Positions 25,195 through 37,196 of a DNA stretch of 64,000 nucleotides are shown here, piece after piece; the stretch's first letter is position 1, and each line of letters begins with the position of its first letter. This stretch comes from Zanthoxylum bungeanum. Taxonomy: Eukaryota; Streptophyta; Magnoliopsida; Sapindales; Rutaceae. Position numbers and translations under genes: made by a program. The stretch covers positions 109,031-173,030 of the forward strand of contig SKCR01032780.1 of assembly GCA_019454045.1 (NCBI GenBank), given 5' to 3'. Under the pieces are notes generated by a model that was not told the origin of the DNA, made no database searches, and saw nothing but the letters and a program-made list of their open reading frames with translations.

Positions 25195-25680
25195 GGCGCG
25201 GCGAAGTACTGCCATAAAGGTGACCTTTTAGGGCTCTTGATCTCTCAAAGAGAGGACCTTTAGACCAACATACTAAGCCCATGCGCGTCACATCACACAT
25301 ACAAGAATAGAACCAATCATATCAACCAAGTATGCCCGATTGAACACATCTTACATCCAATCTGAACACACATCAACCGGCGCGGCAGAGCATCGTGGTA
25401 AAGGGCTTTTTAGCCCCTCCCCATAGGGGATCTCACATCACACTTACTAAGCCCATGCGCTCGATTGACTTATACATACGAAAATAAAGATAATAATATC
25501 AAACTAAGTATGCCCGATTGAACGTATCTCGCGTCCAACCGAACATACATCAACCGGCGCGGCGAAGTAGTGTGTCACGAAGGTGGCCTTTTCGGCTCTT
25601 TGTCTCCCAAATGGAGGACCTTTGGACTAACTCACTAAGCCCATGCGCTTGGTTGAATCATGCATAACTAACGACATATT
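25195..25680 (-). repeat. Three diverged repeats of about 180 bp in the inner solo LTR
   Basis: Three modules start near 25195, 25379 and 25554. Each opens with GGCGCGGC, runs through an AAGG..CTTTT..GG inverted segment, and closes with ACTAAGCCCATGCGC. Between them sit related TATGCCCGATTGAAC blocks. Confidence 0.8.
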
Positions 25681-28600
25681 GAATTCAAGTAAAGCAAACT
25701 AAATAAACAAGAGCAACACAACAAAAGAGAGATGGTGCCGTTTTACTCAAGCGGTACGTGGAGTTGTGGCCCGAGTACAGATCATATTACCGTCCATTCG
25801 GAATCGGCTATGAAATTTATGTCGGGTTTCCATCCGATATACCGCGAGAGTTGACACATCTCTCATTCATCCAATACCCACAACATACATCATACACACG
25901 ACTGACACACCAATACAGAAAATATAATCAAAATAAATGGCCAGAAAAACAAAATGAGAATAAGTGTGAAAGATACCCTCAGGTCTAACCTTTTAAGCCG
26001 TCTCTCGGACTCACGTTCCACGAAGATCGGAAAGGGGTGAAGCTCCGCAACTTTTCTGGTCCGCTGGTTCAACGTCCTAGCTCACTGCTTCGCTGTTTTG
26101 CTTACGGTTCGAACTCCGTTCTGCTCCTATTCGGCTCCTGTTTTGCTGCTCACTGCACGGGCCACCTGTTTCAATGTTTTCAAAGAACTATTCCAAGTTT
26201 GTGTGGGTTCTTAGTGCAATTATATACGATTATTTTTAAGATTATCTATGTAGTTTTTATGTTACTGTTTTTTAAGGATTTGGGCTGCTGTTTTAAGGTA
26301 ATCTAGGAGGTTGTTTAAGCGTGTTTTAGGGTGTGGTTTTGTGGTGATTTTCGGTGGTGGAGGGCTGTTGTATAGGTGGCTGTTTCGGCTATGGAGGGTG
26401 GTGGCTTGTGGTGGTTTCTTTGTTTTCTTTCTTGTGTATGTGTGAAGTGTTTTTTCTCTTTTTGCTTGTTTGGTCTTGGGTGTGTAGAGAGAGTCTAGAG
26501 AGATTTCGAGAGAGTTTTGGGTGTGAATTATATGTGTCAAGGAAACAAAGGCTTTGGTGAGGGGTTGTTTATATAGAGAATGGCTAGGGTTGACAAGGGA
26601 AGGGATCTTGTTTCCAAATTATGAGAGGTGAGAAAGGCATACACAAGATTGAGGGGGGACAAGATATTTTAAATTAGGAAGTTGTAAATTTAATTTGTGT
26701 TGGTTAGGAATACGAATATTTTATATTGGTAAATATCTTATTAGATTAGGAAGTCAAATATGTGATTGCTTTAATTGGTTAGGATTGATTTTAATTTGGT
26801 ATGATTATATTTTGATTTAGTATGTGATTTGTTTAATTTAGGCATGATTTTAGTTAAGTTGGTAATTGTTTAAATGTTTTATTTAATGTTTAATATTTAT
26901 TTTAATATTTATTTATTTAATTTGGGATGTGTTTTATGGGCTTTGGGGGGGCTAAATGGGCTGGGAGTGAGGCTAGCAGCAAAACCAGAATTACCGACAC
27001 CGTTCGAACGCTTCCTCGAACGCGACACGAACGCCCGCAATCTGTTTCCTGTTCGAACGAAGTAGCGAACGCAGCACTAACGAAGACAATAAGCTTGTTT
27101 ATTCTGAATTTCCCCTTCCGATATCCATTTCCCGCGGCTTTCGTGACTCAAAAGGTAGTGCCTCCAAATGAGGCTCATCATCGGGTTTCACATGCGAAAA
27201 TGCAATGCCTACACCCTCCCTTACGAGCCACAAACTGAAGCAACAGCCTCGCTTTATTTTCCCTTACGCGACACCTTTCAAATAACCCACTACCCTTCAA
27301 CAATTCCCCACGTGAGCAGCCCTCACTCTCTCGCACAAAGGCCACCTAGCTTCACGCCAACAAACAAACTCACGGCAGCCACAAAACTGAGCTACAAAGA
27401 GACAAAAACTGCCGACTAAACCCAACCCTCACAGCCTCTTCACACCATTAATTTCCACAGCAACCCTAGCCATTCACGAAGCCAAATCACACCTTCAACA
27501 CATAAGCCTTCTTCACACTCACCCAACCTTCACGCACGTCACCGCTTCAACTGCTCTCCAGAACAAGGCTTCAACACACCCAAAACTGCACATATTTAGT
27601 CCCCTCAAATTGCCGAGAGACTACATGTTGCACTGCCCAAAACTGCCACAAATTACACTCACTAAAACTATCCAGTTTGCCGCATAAATACCCCTTAAAA
27701 TTGCCCGGAAACTGTCCCAAAACTGTACCAAAAACTGCCTTAAAACAGTCCAAAAACCGCAGCCCTTAACCCTCCAAAAACCGCCAAAAACAGTCCCCTA
27801 TTACCTTAAAACAGTGACCAGAAAAATACAACAAAATAGCAGCGAAACGGAGTGAAAACAGCAGCCCAGACAGCGAAACAGCGAGGAAAAATATTGGATT
27901 AGTGAACCAGAAAAGTTGCGGAGCAACAACCTTTCCGACGGCCGTGTAACGTGCTTTCTTGAGACGACAAAAGAGGTTAGACCTGAGGGCACCCTTTTAT
28001 TTATTATCTTTTATTTATTTTGTTTATTTTAAAAATATTATTGCATGAGAGTCGTTTGAGGCATGATGTGATTGTTGGATGGGCGGAATGTGTGTTCCCT
28101 TTTGTGGTATATAGGATGGAACCCGGACGTAAATTCCGTAGCCGAATCCGAATGGACGGTAGTGCGGTTTGTACTCGGGATACAACGCCACGTACCACTT
28201 AAGAGACACGTATTTCGTCTCATCCAAACTTGTATTTGAGCATGATATAGTTTGTAGGGTATTTATTTATTATTTAAAGCATGATTTAGCCTAGTTTATT
28301 ATTTATTGTCAAAGCATGATAATGTTATTTTATGCATGATATTTTGTTTAGCTTATGGTTATGTTTAAATAGTTATTTGTTTATTTTGGTTTAATGGTTC
28401 AATGTGCTCATTGTGTGATTCTATGTGTTTGCCGTTTAAAGACTTATTTGCGAGCATGCAAACTTAGATTATGAGTTATTTTGATGAATGCATACTAGAC
28501 GTAGATTACCCTTGAGCATGAATGTTGAATAGATTCGGTTAGTTTATTGCACAAATCATATCATCACAAGTGACATAAGTAAGAGACCATTCTGAACCCA

Positions 28601-30849
28601 ACGGTTTGAGGTCTTCCCTTGCGAGGGGTGAGTGCGGCCTTAAATCTTTGTCCCGGTTCACACCGGGTGGCGACTCCATGTTATTTCTCCGATTTAGTTC
28701 CCCTGCGGACTATTCCATACTCCCAACTAGGCCGCGAGCCTAGAACAGCGTCGCCGGTTTCTGTTGTCCTACAACTAGTATTACACTTGTGCGTGTTATG
28801 GAAGCGTAACAACATAGTTATAATTTATTTGGGTATTGGATACTCATGCAAGTGTAATATGAGGTTCTGTTTACCGATGGTACGAAAACAGCTTCGCTCT
28901 GTATAGACCACTCGGAATCCCATTGGTAGTATGACTATGTGTCTATGAGAATCCGAATCAGGGTAGGTGTATTTGGTCTTAACTTGAGACTTGCATCGCT
29001 AATACTTGCGACAATCAGTATACTTTGGTTTTGGTCGTCCGGGGCTTTAACAGGTTCTGTGTACGCCTCTTCTGGGTATACTGAGAATCGTAGTGTAATA
29101 GATGTGATGTCAATATAGAAGTATCACTTCAGTTATATGGAGATGATGATCACGCAGAGATACAGAACTGATACTCTTAAGTACTGCAGTCATTGGGATA
29201 ATATGACTAGGTCATGATTATCCAATTATAGAGACTAGTTACCAGAGATATGATATATGCTTCGTACGGGGCAGACACAATTCCAGCCTCAGACCTAGCA
29301 TGTGACATCCGATACTGGATCGTAATACGCAATACTACGTATACTACGCCTGACAAAGATTACATATTCCTTTAAAGAATATTTCTGGAGAATTGGGTAT
29401 GCACGGTGCTTTGCTAGAAGCCAACCATGTCTTGTAAATCGGTAAAAACGTGGTACGTGGTACACATGTATTTGGATAGTCCGATAACCGGATTTATTGC
29501 CAACATATCCAGAGATCTCATGGGTCGCTTCCCGAAGATGCACTAATGACGTATGACTCGAACAGAATTAATCTGAGATTAATTATGAGAGAGAAAATTA
29601 ATCTAGGATTAATTGCGGAAAGAATTTTTCTGGGATAAAATTCAAATGGAAAAGAGAGAACGATTAATTTGGAATTAATCGATAAAATAATATATTCGAT
29701 ATATTAAATGAAATTAGATTTCATAACGGAATTAAAATTGGATTTTAATTCGGGCGAACGAATTAATTTAGAATTAATTCGCATGCAACTTTAATAGTAA
29801 TTTTGCTAAGCATAATTATTTAATTAAATTTGATTTAATTAAGTCGCAACGGAAAATTCGTTAATTCGAAATTAACGAACCCGAGCCCGGAACGTATTTG
29901 CGGGCCCACTCGGATTTTAAATTAAAGTGGGGCCCACACAAAAATCACATCACTAGTCAACTTTGTCACTTTAGCTTGATGGAAGTTGTTAGTAGTTGTT
30001 AACTTGTAAAACACACTTCTATTATTTTATTTGATGTGTGAAAGACTAATACCAACTTTTGGTATTTGGCAATATGATTTTTGGAAAATCAAAAACTCTA
30101 CACTCTCTCTTTCATCAACTTGGGCGTGAACCTCCTCCCATTTTTCTCTCATCTTGGGCGTGAACCTAGGGTTCTTGTTACTTGATTTTTGCTTCAAAAA
30201 TCTTAAGTGCTAGCACACAAAAGGGGTCATTCAAAGGTGTTAGGGAAACCTATCCAATAGTTTGGAATTTTAAGTTCAAGCTTGGAGCTAAACAATTCAT
30301 ACAAATGAGAGCTTGGAGCAATTTCAAAGGAGGCAAATTTTTATTGTCTACACATCCTACCTTGCCGATCAATGTAAGTTATTCCGCAAACTTCGTTGAG
30401 TATTCACATGATTTTATGCTTAAATGATCTTGGACTTGTTCTTAGAGAACCCAACAAGAAGTGTTTAGTATATATGAATGAGATATTTTGAACGCTGGAA
30501 ATGAGTAATACAATACTTTTGAGGATATTGTTTGTGAATTTAAGCTAAGCAATGTCATAAGAATTTTAATTAAAATTTTGTACAACGTTTATTTCAACCG
30601 ACAAAGTAGAAAGAAAGAAAGTGTTTATTGGAGACATACTAAAGTCGATATTAATAAAAATGTTATAAATATTTTCAATATGTTTTTGTATTTCAGTTGC
30701 GGTCTTTGAATTATGAATGTTAGATGTGGAACCTGAAACCATATTCATGAACATGTTTTGTGTTTATTTTAATAGGTGTAGGCTCTATAAAACAAACTTG
30801 CTCCAGAGTATGATAATCTTGGCACAAGCTTTGAAAAAGTAATTAGTAT

Positions 30850-31266
30850 TAGGGGTGTTCACAGGTCGGGTCAGGTTTTTTTGAAAAATATAAGACCCGT
30901 TCGGATCGGGTCACGCGGGTCCTGAAACCCGAACCCGAAATTTGAGAGTTGAAACCCGATCAGGTGGGGTCATTGGATTGGCCGAAAATTATCATATATA
31001 TAAAGTTTCAAGACAATAAAAGTAATAAATAAATAAAATAATAGTAAAAACTTTAAAAAAATAATAAAAATTTTAGAAAAAATAATAAAAATTTTAGAAA
31101 AAATAATAAAAATATTATAGTTTCGGGTCGGGTTTTAATATCAAACCCATGACCCAACCAGCAAATTTCACGTCGGGTCGGGTTAACCCGAAAAATAATT
31201 TTTTTAAACCCACTTGGGTCGGGTCGGGTCGTGTCGCGGGTTGACTCGATCATATGAACACCCCTA
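30850..31266. mobile_element. hAT-like miniature element, GGGTCGGGT-rich, 417 bp
   Basis: The ends are TAGGGGTGTTCA and TGAACACCCCTA, perfect inverted repeats. The flanking 8-mers ATTAGTAT and ATCGGTAT match at 6 of 8. The arms carry repeated GGGTCGGGT and ACCCGA words around an AT-rich centre. A related remnant with GGTTCC words and a GTGCACCCCTA end follows at about 31274-31520. Confidence 0.8.
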
Positions 31267-31613
31267 ATCGGTATGTCTTGATCGGCAATGAAAATCATTT
31301 AAATGAACATTTTGGTTCCAAAATCGGTTCTAATTTTCAGTTCCATGGGTAGGTTTTGGTTCTCAATATTGTAGAATCGGAACCTATCCGTATTAAATAA
31401 GTTCCGTATTTTTGGAACCATAACCTATCCTAAATGATTCGGTTTCGATTCCAGAACCTGTTAAAGCGGTACGGTTCATTGCGGTTCCAATTCTACCTGA
31501 AACTGTTGTGCACCCCTACACAAATCTAAACATCAAAATTCACAAATCAATGACTAGATTTTGATGAAATATTCATAACCATAGAAAATCAGATTATATA
31601 TGTTATTGCAGTG

Positions 31614-31618
<5 letters not shown>

Positions 31619-31668
<50 letters not shown>

Positions 31669-31676
31669 TATATAAT
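31619..31676. repeat. (TA)n microsatellite
   Basis: An almost pure alternating AT run of about 58 bp. Confidence 0.95.
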
Positions 31677-34580
31677 AAATTCACAAATTTAACCCTCCTT
31701 ATTTTTATTTTTATGTGACTTAGATCCTTAGGGACTTCTAACTTTTATGTTTTAAAACCTATCTGTTTTAACTCCAACAAATATTCTTTTTATAACACCT
31801 AATGTAACAAATATTCAAACCATCTTATAAATAAAAATCTTTACTTAATGGGTAATTTCAATTTCAATTTTTTATTTTAAATTTTGACATAAATTTTAAA
31901 TTATTGATCTTGTACAATCCAATAATAAATATAATAGTCAAAGTAACATTTAATGATATCGATTCATTCACATTATATATATATATAAGTCTTTTATAGT
32001 GAATGAAGGTTACTGTATTCCGTACAAAATAGGAATGAGAATGAAACTCGTATGGAAATGAGAACGAGAATCTTATATCCTTCATTTTCTTTCCTCCCAT
32101 ATGTCATCTTTTCCTCATTTTTCATTTTCTTTCTTCTCTTCCTCTCTTCTCCCTTTTCTTCTTTCCTTCCCTTTTCCCTTGCTTACTCTTCCTTTCCCAC
32201 AACCTTACTCATTTTTCTATATTTCTGGGTGGACAGTGACTCACCAATTCCCTTTGCATGGATAATTATTTTTTTTCTTCAGCTTATAAAAGATTTAGTA
32301 TGGGTAGGTGGGTAACTTTAACACCGGTTGTGAAGGTTGTGATTATTATTTATATGGTGTTTTTTGGAGCGTCTCTACAGTTTTATAGATTTATCAATTT
32401 TAATTGTATTAGATTAATTGTAGGTTATTGTAAAATTGCTATGATCTATGGGTATATCATGATATTTCACTTTTAGGTAGGAATATATATTCACCGATAT
32501 TACGTCGAGGTTGAAAGACCATACCGATCTCGTCATTCTTCTCGTATCGAAATAGTTTCATGAATGAATATATTTTTCTGTTGTTATGGGAAATACATAT
32601 TTTTAGATTTTGTCCTAACTAAGTTGGAATCTTATGATATCATAAGTTTGTATTCGAGTTAAAATGATTGTGTAGTTACATCCGTTATAATATTTTGAAG
32701 TAAGGAATATTTTCATTACCCTTCAAAAATATTTAATTTATCCCTGATATAATAATAATTAATAAAATAATAATATTATAAATCATAGATGGCTCGACCC
32801 TAAGTCAATTTAGGATGTCTCTTAGATCCTCACCTCAAGGCCTCATAAAAATTTAAAATTATATTAGTTATTTGTAATATAAATGATTTAAATTATTAAA
32901 TTAATTAATATATTTTAGTAAACATTTACCTTGATTTTTTTTTATTTTCTAAACAAATAAAATAATTATTTTATTTTTCTAAAAATATATTTAATTTAAC
33001 AAGATCTCGCTAAATTTTTCATTTAAGGCCCATAAAAAATTTGAGCCAACCCTGTTTGTTACATATATTTCTTTCAAAGATATTTACTTATTTATTTTGG
33101 TACTAAGAAGTTATAATCTTAAGGAAAAGCATTTGTGTAAACAATATGTTTTAATTATAAAATAAAATAAAACATCAATAAAAATATTGTTTAATTCCGA
33201 TTATAATTAAATAACTTATTCTGATTCAAGTAAGGCTTTTCCAATCATAATATACGCTATGTAGGAAACTCAGTTTTTAAATAGAAAAAATAAAATAAAA
33301 TAAAATAAAATATTAAATTAAGCTATCTTATCCCTAATAAGAAATAAAAAAATTGATTTACTTTATTCGTATCAAAAGATTATCATCCACTTATTAAAAT
33401 TATAAACATATTATAATTAAAATAAATTCACGTAATAATTAGTCCTACATTTTGTTATGTGCAATTGTCATGTAATTAAAATCCCATGCAATCATGGTTT
33501 GAAAAGATAACGACCATAATTTAATTGTCAAAATTATTATACAATTAGCATAAGAAAACAATCGCAATTCAAAAAAAAATTATTATAATTGTGAGAAATC
33601 ATAAATATCACAAATATTTATTACTCAGAACTTTAGAAGTCGAACCGAAGGAAGAGAGTAAATTCGGACAAAAATGAGAACACGATGATTTGGAGATAGT
33701 TGATTAAGAAAAAAAAAACATTTTTCTTTATATTGCTTACTTTTTTTTTATTTATTTATTTATTTTTTTTGGTTTTTTAGAATGTATGATTTTGATAGAA
33801 ATTGCACAATAAACGTTGACTTTAAAGGCGAATTTAATTTTAAATTGTAAGTCTACTATTATTTTTATTAATTAATTACTATAATTTATTTAATTTTAAC
33901 TGTTCATAATCTAGAATTCATAGAGTTCAACAAGTTCTTTCAAAAGTTAGTAATTTACTTAATTCATTAATGACTATTTTGATATAATAATGGATGATTT
34001 CTCATTATTTGTTTTCATTTAAATACTTTATGTTAGCCTCTTAATAGTCTCCCAAAATAATATTGTCCTCATATATATATTTTTTAAAATCTTTATGTTA
34101 GCCTCTCTTTGAAATCTTATTTTCTTTTCAAAAAGATTTAAATTGTATTTATTATTTTAAATTTATTCATATTATACCAGGGCATATATTATTATTAGAA
34201 AGAAATAATATTGATGAAAAGCAAATAAGAAGATGATGAAGATAAAAACGATAGTAATATTATTTAAAGTATTTATTGTTATAAATATTATGCCATTTTC
34301 TATCATATGATCTCTCCTTCCAGAATATATTAATTTGTTCAAAAAGAGGAAGAAAAAATAAGAAAGAATTTTTTATTATTTTGTTTTTTTTTTAAAAAAA
34401 AATCAATTAAAAAAAAGATTGTAAAAAATAATGTAATCTTCTCAAATAATATATCATGTAAAACGAAAAATAATAGTATCAAATTAAAAAAACTTAAAAA
34501 TTCAACAAAATCAATCAATTCACATAATAAAAAAAGGACCAGGCTAGTGATACATAAACACAAGAAAACTATATATATAT
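31677..34580. other. AT-rich intergenic region
   Basis: There is no gene here. The open frame at 32052-32315 is a pyrimidine-rich low-complexity stretch, not a recognisable protein. A (TAAAA)n run lies near 33285-33310. Confidence 0.5.
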
Positions 34581-34764
34581 AATCGTTGGAAATTTCTATC
34601 GCCAAATTAAGAAATCATTGTAAATTTCACCGTCAAATCACCTCTTCCGTGTTTAAGTGGAATAAATAAAACCTCGACTATCGTAGACCCTTACAAAAAA
34701 CGCATTCCATGAATTCGAACCCAAAACTTGAAGGTCAAATCATGAACCTCACACCACCAAATCA
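34581..34764 (-). mobile_element. tRNA-derived SINE, degraded copy
   Basis: On the minus strand it shows a TTTGGTGGTGT box A remnant, GGTTCGAATTC as box B, TTGTAAGGGTCT in the body and a TTTCCAACGATT end. This is the same family as 11228-13137. No clear target duplication, so older. Confidence 0.75.
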
Positions 34765-35188
34765 AAAACAAAATATTATTCACTACAAAACAACAAAACT
34801 ATCACTATATGATAAAAAAAAAATATTTTTATTTTTTCCCTATTATGTGCAATTTGGTGTGCAATTTTATATACATCTATTATTTTTCAAAAGCGTTATG
34901 AGGATTAAAAATTTCCCTATCGAATAACACCAATCATGTGACACGTAAAGCCATTTTTACTTGAAACGACCAAAGAGAAACAAAAGAGCATTAATAACAT
35001 GTGTCGTAGCAAACGACACCTGTCAAGAAACGACATCGCAATTTACAAAACCCTAAAAAGAAATAATTTTGCTCCGCACAATCCTCTCCTTGTAAAACTG
35101 ATTCCTCTCTCAAATCATGGCCTTTTCATATTTATTAATTATTAATACTTAATTATACAAGTATATATGATGAACATAATAATTAAAA

Positions 35189-35958
35189 TGGTTATTTATA
35201 TTTTACTACTAAAGTTATGATAAAATAATAATTGGGTATTATGAATATTAATATATTATATTTTACTACTAAACTTATATAAAATTTAACATTTTACTAT
35301 TTTTCCATCTAAACTGTTAGTTGACCGTCAGTTGACCTTTAAAAAGATTATTTTATTATCAAAATAAAATAAAAGTAAAAATTACAATTATACAATTTAA
35401 AAACATATCTAAATCTTATATATAATAATAAAAGAGATGAAATCAACAATCACATTTATAAAAATACTTTAGTCTCTAAACTGTCAATAAAACCCAACAA
35501 AATAAATAATTTAATTTACCAAATTAATTTAATAATTAACTTTCTCATAATATTCAAAATACTTTAAAGTATAACAATAGAAGAGATGTATTAAAAGAAT
35601 CAATAATTCTTTATTCAATTATATTATTGACAGTGGAATGAAACAACAAAGACAATGAGTAGTCGTATTGTCAATATATTTTTTAGTTTTTATTTTTGTT
35701 ATTCATTTCGTAATGACAAAATCACCCTTAATTTTTTTAGAATATTTATAATTTATAATAATTTATGGGTTAAGACTCTTTTATTCTTACGACGTCAGCA
35801 TGATGTCATTATCAACTGACGGTCAACTAACGATTTGAATGAAAAAGTAGTAAAATGTTAAATTTTATATAAGTTTAGTAGTAAAATATAATATGTTAAT
35901 ATTCATAGTACCCAATTATTATTTTATCATAACTTTAGTAGTAAAACGTAAATAACCC
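35189..35958. mobile_element. MULE-like MITE with about 145 bp terminal inverted repeats
   Basis: The left arm (35189-35334) and right arm (35813-35958) are inverted copies starting TGGTTATTTA / GGGTTATTTA and ending near AGTTGACCGTCAGTTGA. A perfect 9 bp duplication TAATTAAAA lies at 35180-35188 and 35959-35967, typical of Mutator-like elements. The 480 bp centre is AT-rich and non-coding. It lies about 1.2 kb upstream of the IRX15-LIKE start codon's far side, that is 0.3 kb past its stop. Confidence 0.88.
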
Positions 35959-36279
35959 TAATTAAAAAAAAATAAAAAATAAAAAAAGAAAAAAAGAAAA
36001 AGAAAAAGAAGCAAGGCCATCAACGGCGCATGTTAGCTAAATTCGCTAAAGCACCGGCAAAGTAAATTACACGGTTTACACCTGTCTCTGATATTTGCAC
36101 CGACACCTCACCGGTTTCATCCAATCTGATAGCGTCACGTTGACACCTCATCACTCTCAATTATTAAAAGATTTTTAATTTAATATTAAATATCCCCATT
36201 CAAGATTCTGTAAAATTTGTGTGATAAAACTAAAATAGTGAATGATAAATAAAATAATAAACACAGAAAACGCAGCGTT

Positions 36280-37143
36280 TCAGCAAAACGTATCATCGTT
36301 GTCGTTGGTCGAGTTTTTAGCCGCCGGTGGGATTTCAAAGTGCCAGATTCTCCCCACGGCGTCCTTCAAGTACTTCCTACACAAGAACTCCAGGGCGAAA
36401 GCCTTCTCAACTTTCCGATCAACATCGTGCAGGAACACGTGCGTCACACCGGATCCACTCCTATGCCTGGCCATAACGGCCGCCGAGAAAATCGCCGCCA
36501 TCCTCCCCGGCGCCTGAGGGAAGTATCCACGCGGCGCGTCGATCATGATGATGTCCCACTCCTTGTCGTAGACCTCGTCGGGGAGGCCGGTCAACGCGAG
36601 CATGCAGTCAACGTTGCCACGTAGGTAGGCTTTGGAAGGGGAGCAAGACGGTTCGTTTTTGTAGGAGGAGAGGAGGGCGTCGGCTTGGGAGAGCTGAGTG
36701 CGGTAGCGGACGGCGTGGGCGTTGAGAGAGGGGGCGTCCTTGAGGACAGACTGGACCCACTTGGGATCCTCCTCGAGGAATAGCGTGGTGCCACGTGTAT
36801 TGAATGAGTTCCACATGAGGGAGTCGTAGCCGAGTCCGAAGACGAGGAAGTTGCAAGGGGAGATGGATTTGAGGACTTTGAAGGAAACTGTTATTTCCGC
36901 GAGGGATTGTTGGGGGACGATTTTTGAGGTGGCGTAGTGGAGAATGGAGTCGAGTTGGATCGGCGTGGCTGAGTAGGACTCGGCGGCTGCTGCTGCTTTG
37001 GCCTTGGAGCTGGCTAGAGAGCAGAAGAACGAGTTATCAGCTGACCGGATTAACGTGCAAATCACCAGCGTCGCCGCGATTAGTCCGGCGATTACGAGCA
37101 CGAGGAGTTTCTTTTTCTCGGGATGAAACTGAGAGCTCTTCAT
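36280..37143 (-). CDS. IRX15-L: IRX15/IRX15-LIKE DUF579 protein (xylan biosynthesis)
   Basis: A single exon encodes 287 residues; the family is usually about 310-320. The N-terminus has a short basic tail (KKK at residues 10-12), then a hydrophobic segment LLVLVIAGLIAATLVICTLI (about 13-32), fitting a type II Golgi membrane anchor. The DUF579 core follows: HYATSKIVPQQSLAEI, NFLVFGLGYDSLMW, GTTLFLEEDPKWV, VRYRTQLSQADALL, YLRGNVDCMLALTGLPDEVYD, IIMIDAPRGYFPQAPGRMAAI, VFLHDVDRKVEKAFA. FGLG and the LEED acidic pair are consistent with the methyltransferase-like fold of DUF579. Arabidopsis IRX15 and IRX15-L are needed for normal xylan chain length in secondary walls, while the related GXMs methylate glucuronic acid. 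The STPQQ/LAEI region favours IRX15 over GXM. GC content is well above the flanks. Confidence 0.92.
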   Translation of the reverse strand: MKSSQFHPEKKKLLVLVIAGLIAATLVICTLIRSADNSFFCSLASSKAKAAAAAESYSATPIQLDSILHYATSKIVPQQSLAEITVSFKVLKSISPCNFLVFGLGYDSLMWNSFNTRGTTLFLEEDPKWVQSVLKDAPSLNAHAVRYRTQLSQADALLSSYKNEPSCSPSKAYLRGNVDCMLALTGLPDEVYDKEWDIIMIDAPRGYFPQAPGRMAAIFSAAVMARHRSGSGVTHVFLHDVDRKVEKAFALEFLCRKYLKDAVGRIWHFEIPPAAKNSTNDNDDTFC

Positions 37144-37184
37144 TTTTAAATTAACAAATTTTGTATTTTGTTTCTGCGTCTTTT

Positions 37185-37196
37185 TTTATATATAAA
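37185..37196 (-). promoter_or_regulatory. TATA box of IRX15-LIKE
   Basis: TTTATATATAAA lies 42-53 bases upstream of the ATG at 37143. If used, the 5' leader is only about 15-20 bases. Confidence 0.5.

Larger units (their letters stand above)
24115..27213 (-). mobile_element. Inner solo LTR of the TGTAGG family, inserted in opposite orientation
   Basis: On the minus strand it starts TGTAGGCATTGCATTTTCGC and ends TGTGTCTTACA. A perfect 5 bp duplication CCCTC lies at 24110-24114 and 27214-27218. A TATA box lies on the minus strand (26575-26567). Its parts match the outer LTR in reverse: 27213-26560 with 22210-22980, and 26170-24115 with the outer right arm 27790-28773. It is longer than the outer copy, at least partly because of internal tandem repeats. 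Confidence 0.85.
22210..28773 (+). mobile_element. Solo LTR (TGTAGG family), itself carrying two insertions
   Basis: The ends are TGTAGG and CCTACA, flanked by ACTAG at 22205-22209 and 28774-28778. A TATA box (TATATAAAC, 22950-22958) lies about 740 bp in. There is no primer site, coding region or second LTR between the ends. Removing the hAT-type element and the inner solo LTR with one duplication each leaves about 2.75 kb. I infer a solo LTR left after recombination. A GGTGGCGACTCC word near 28667 resembles a tRNA primer site but lies inside the repeat, about 100 bp before its end. Confidence 0.82.
14133..30456 (+). mobile_element. Ty1/copia-type LTR retrotransposon 1, with nested insertions in its 3' LTR
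   Basis: Both LTRs begin TGTTGGA and end CCCAACA. The element is flanked by a perfect 5 bp duplication AGAAG at 14128-14132 and 30457-30461. An initiator-Met primer site follows the 5' LTR and a purine tract precedes the 3' LTR. The interior (16066-21952) holds only eroded copia coding sequence. The right LTR is split by a 6.56 kb nested insertion at 22210-28773. With that removed, the LTRs are about 1933 and 1935 bp long. In the stretch I compared by eye they differ at roughly 4% of positions. Confidence 0.93.
21953..30456 (+). repeat. 3' LTR of copia element 1, split by a nested insertion
   Basis: The left piece is 21953-22209 and the right piece is 28779-30456, with ACTAG duplicated at the break. 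Together they are 1935 bp and colinear with the 5' LTR. Confidence 0.9.

Noticed and set aside
26262..26560. Overlapping open frames within the inner solo LTR
   Set aside because: Low-complexity Gly/Val/Phe-rich or Lys/Thr/Pro-rich translations with no family resemblance.
28667..28680. GGTGGCGACTCC as a tRNA-Arg-type primer binding site
   Set aside because: It lies about 100 bp inside the element end that is defined by a perfect target duplication, and the same is true of the inner copy.
32052..32315. 87-codon open frame rich in Ser, Phe and Leu
   Set aside because: The DNA is a low-complexity pyrimidine run; composition explains the open frame.
36340..37154. Plus-strand and alternative-frame open frames over the IRX15-LIKE gene
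   Set aside because: Shadows of the GC-rich coding exon; the minus-strand frame has a clear DUF579 sequence.
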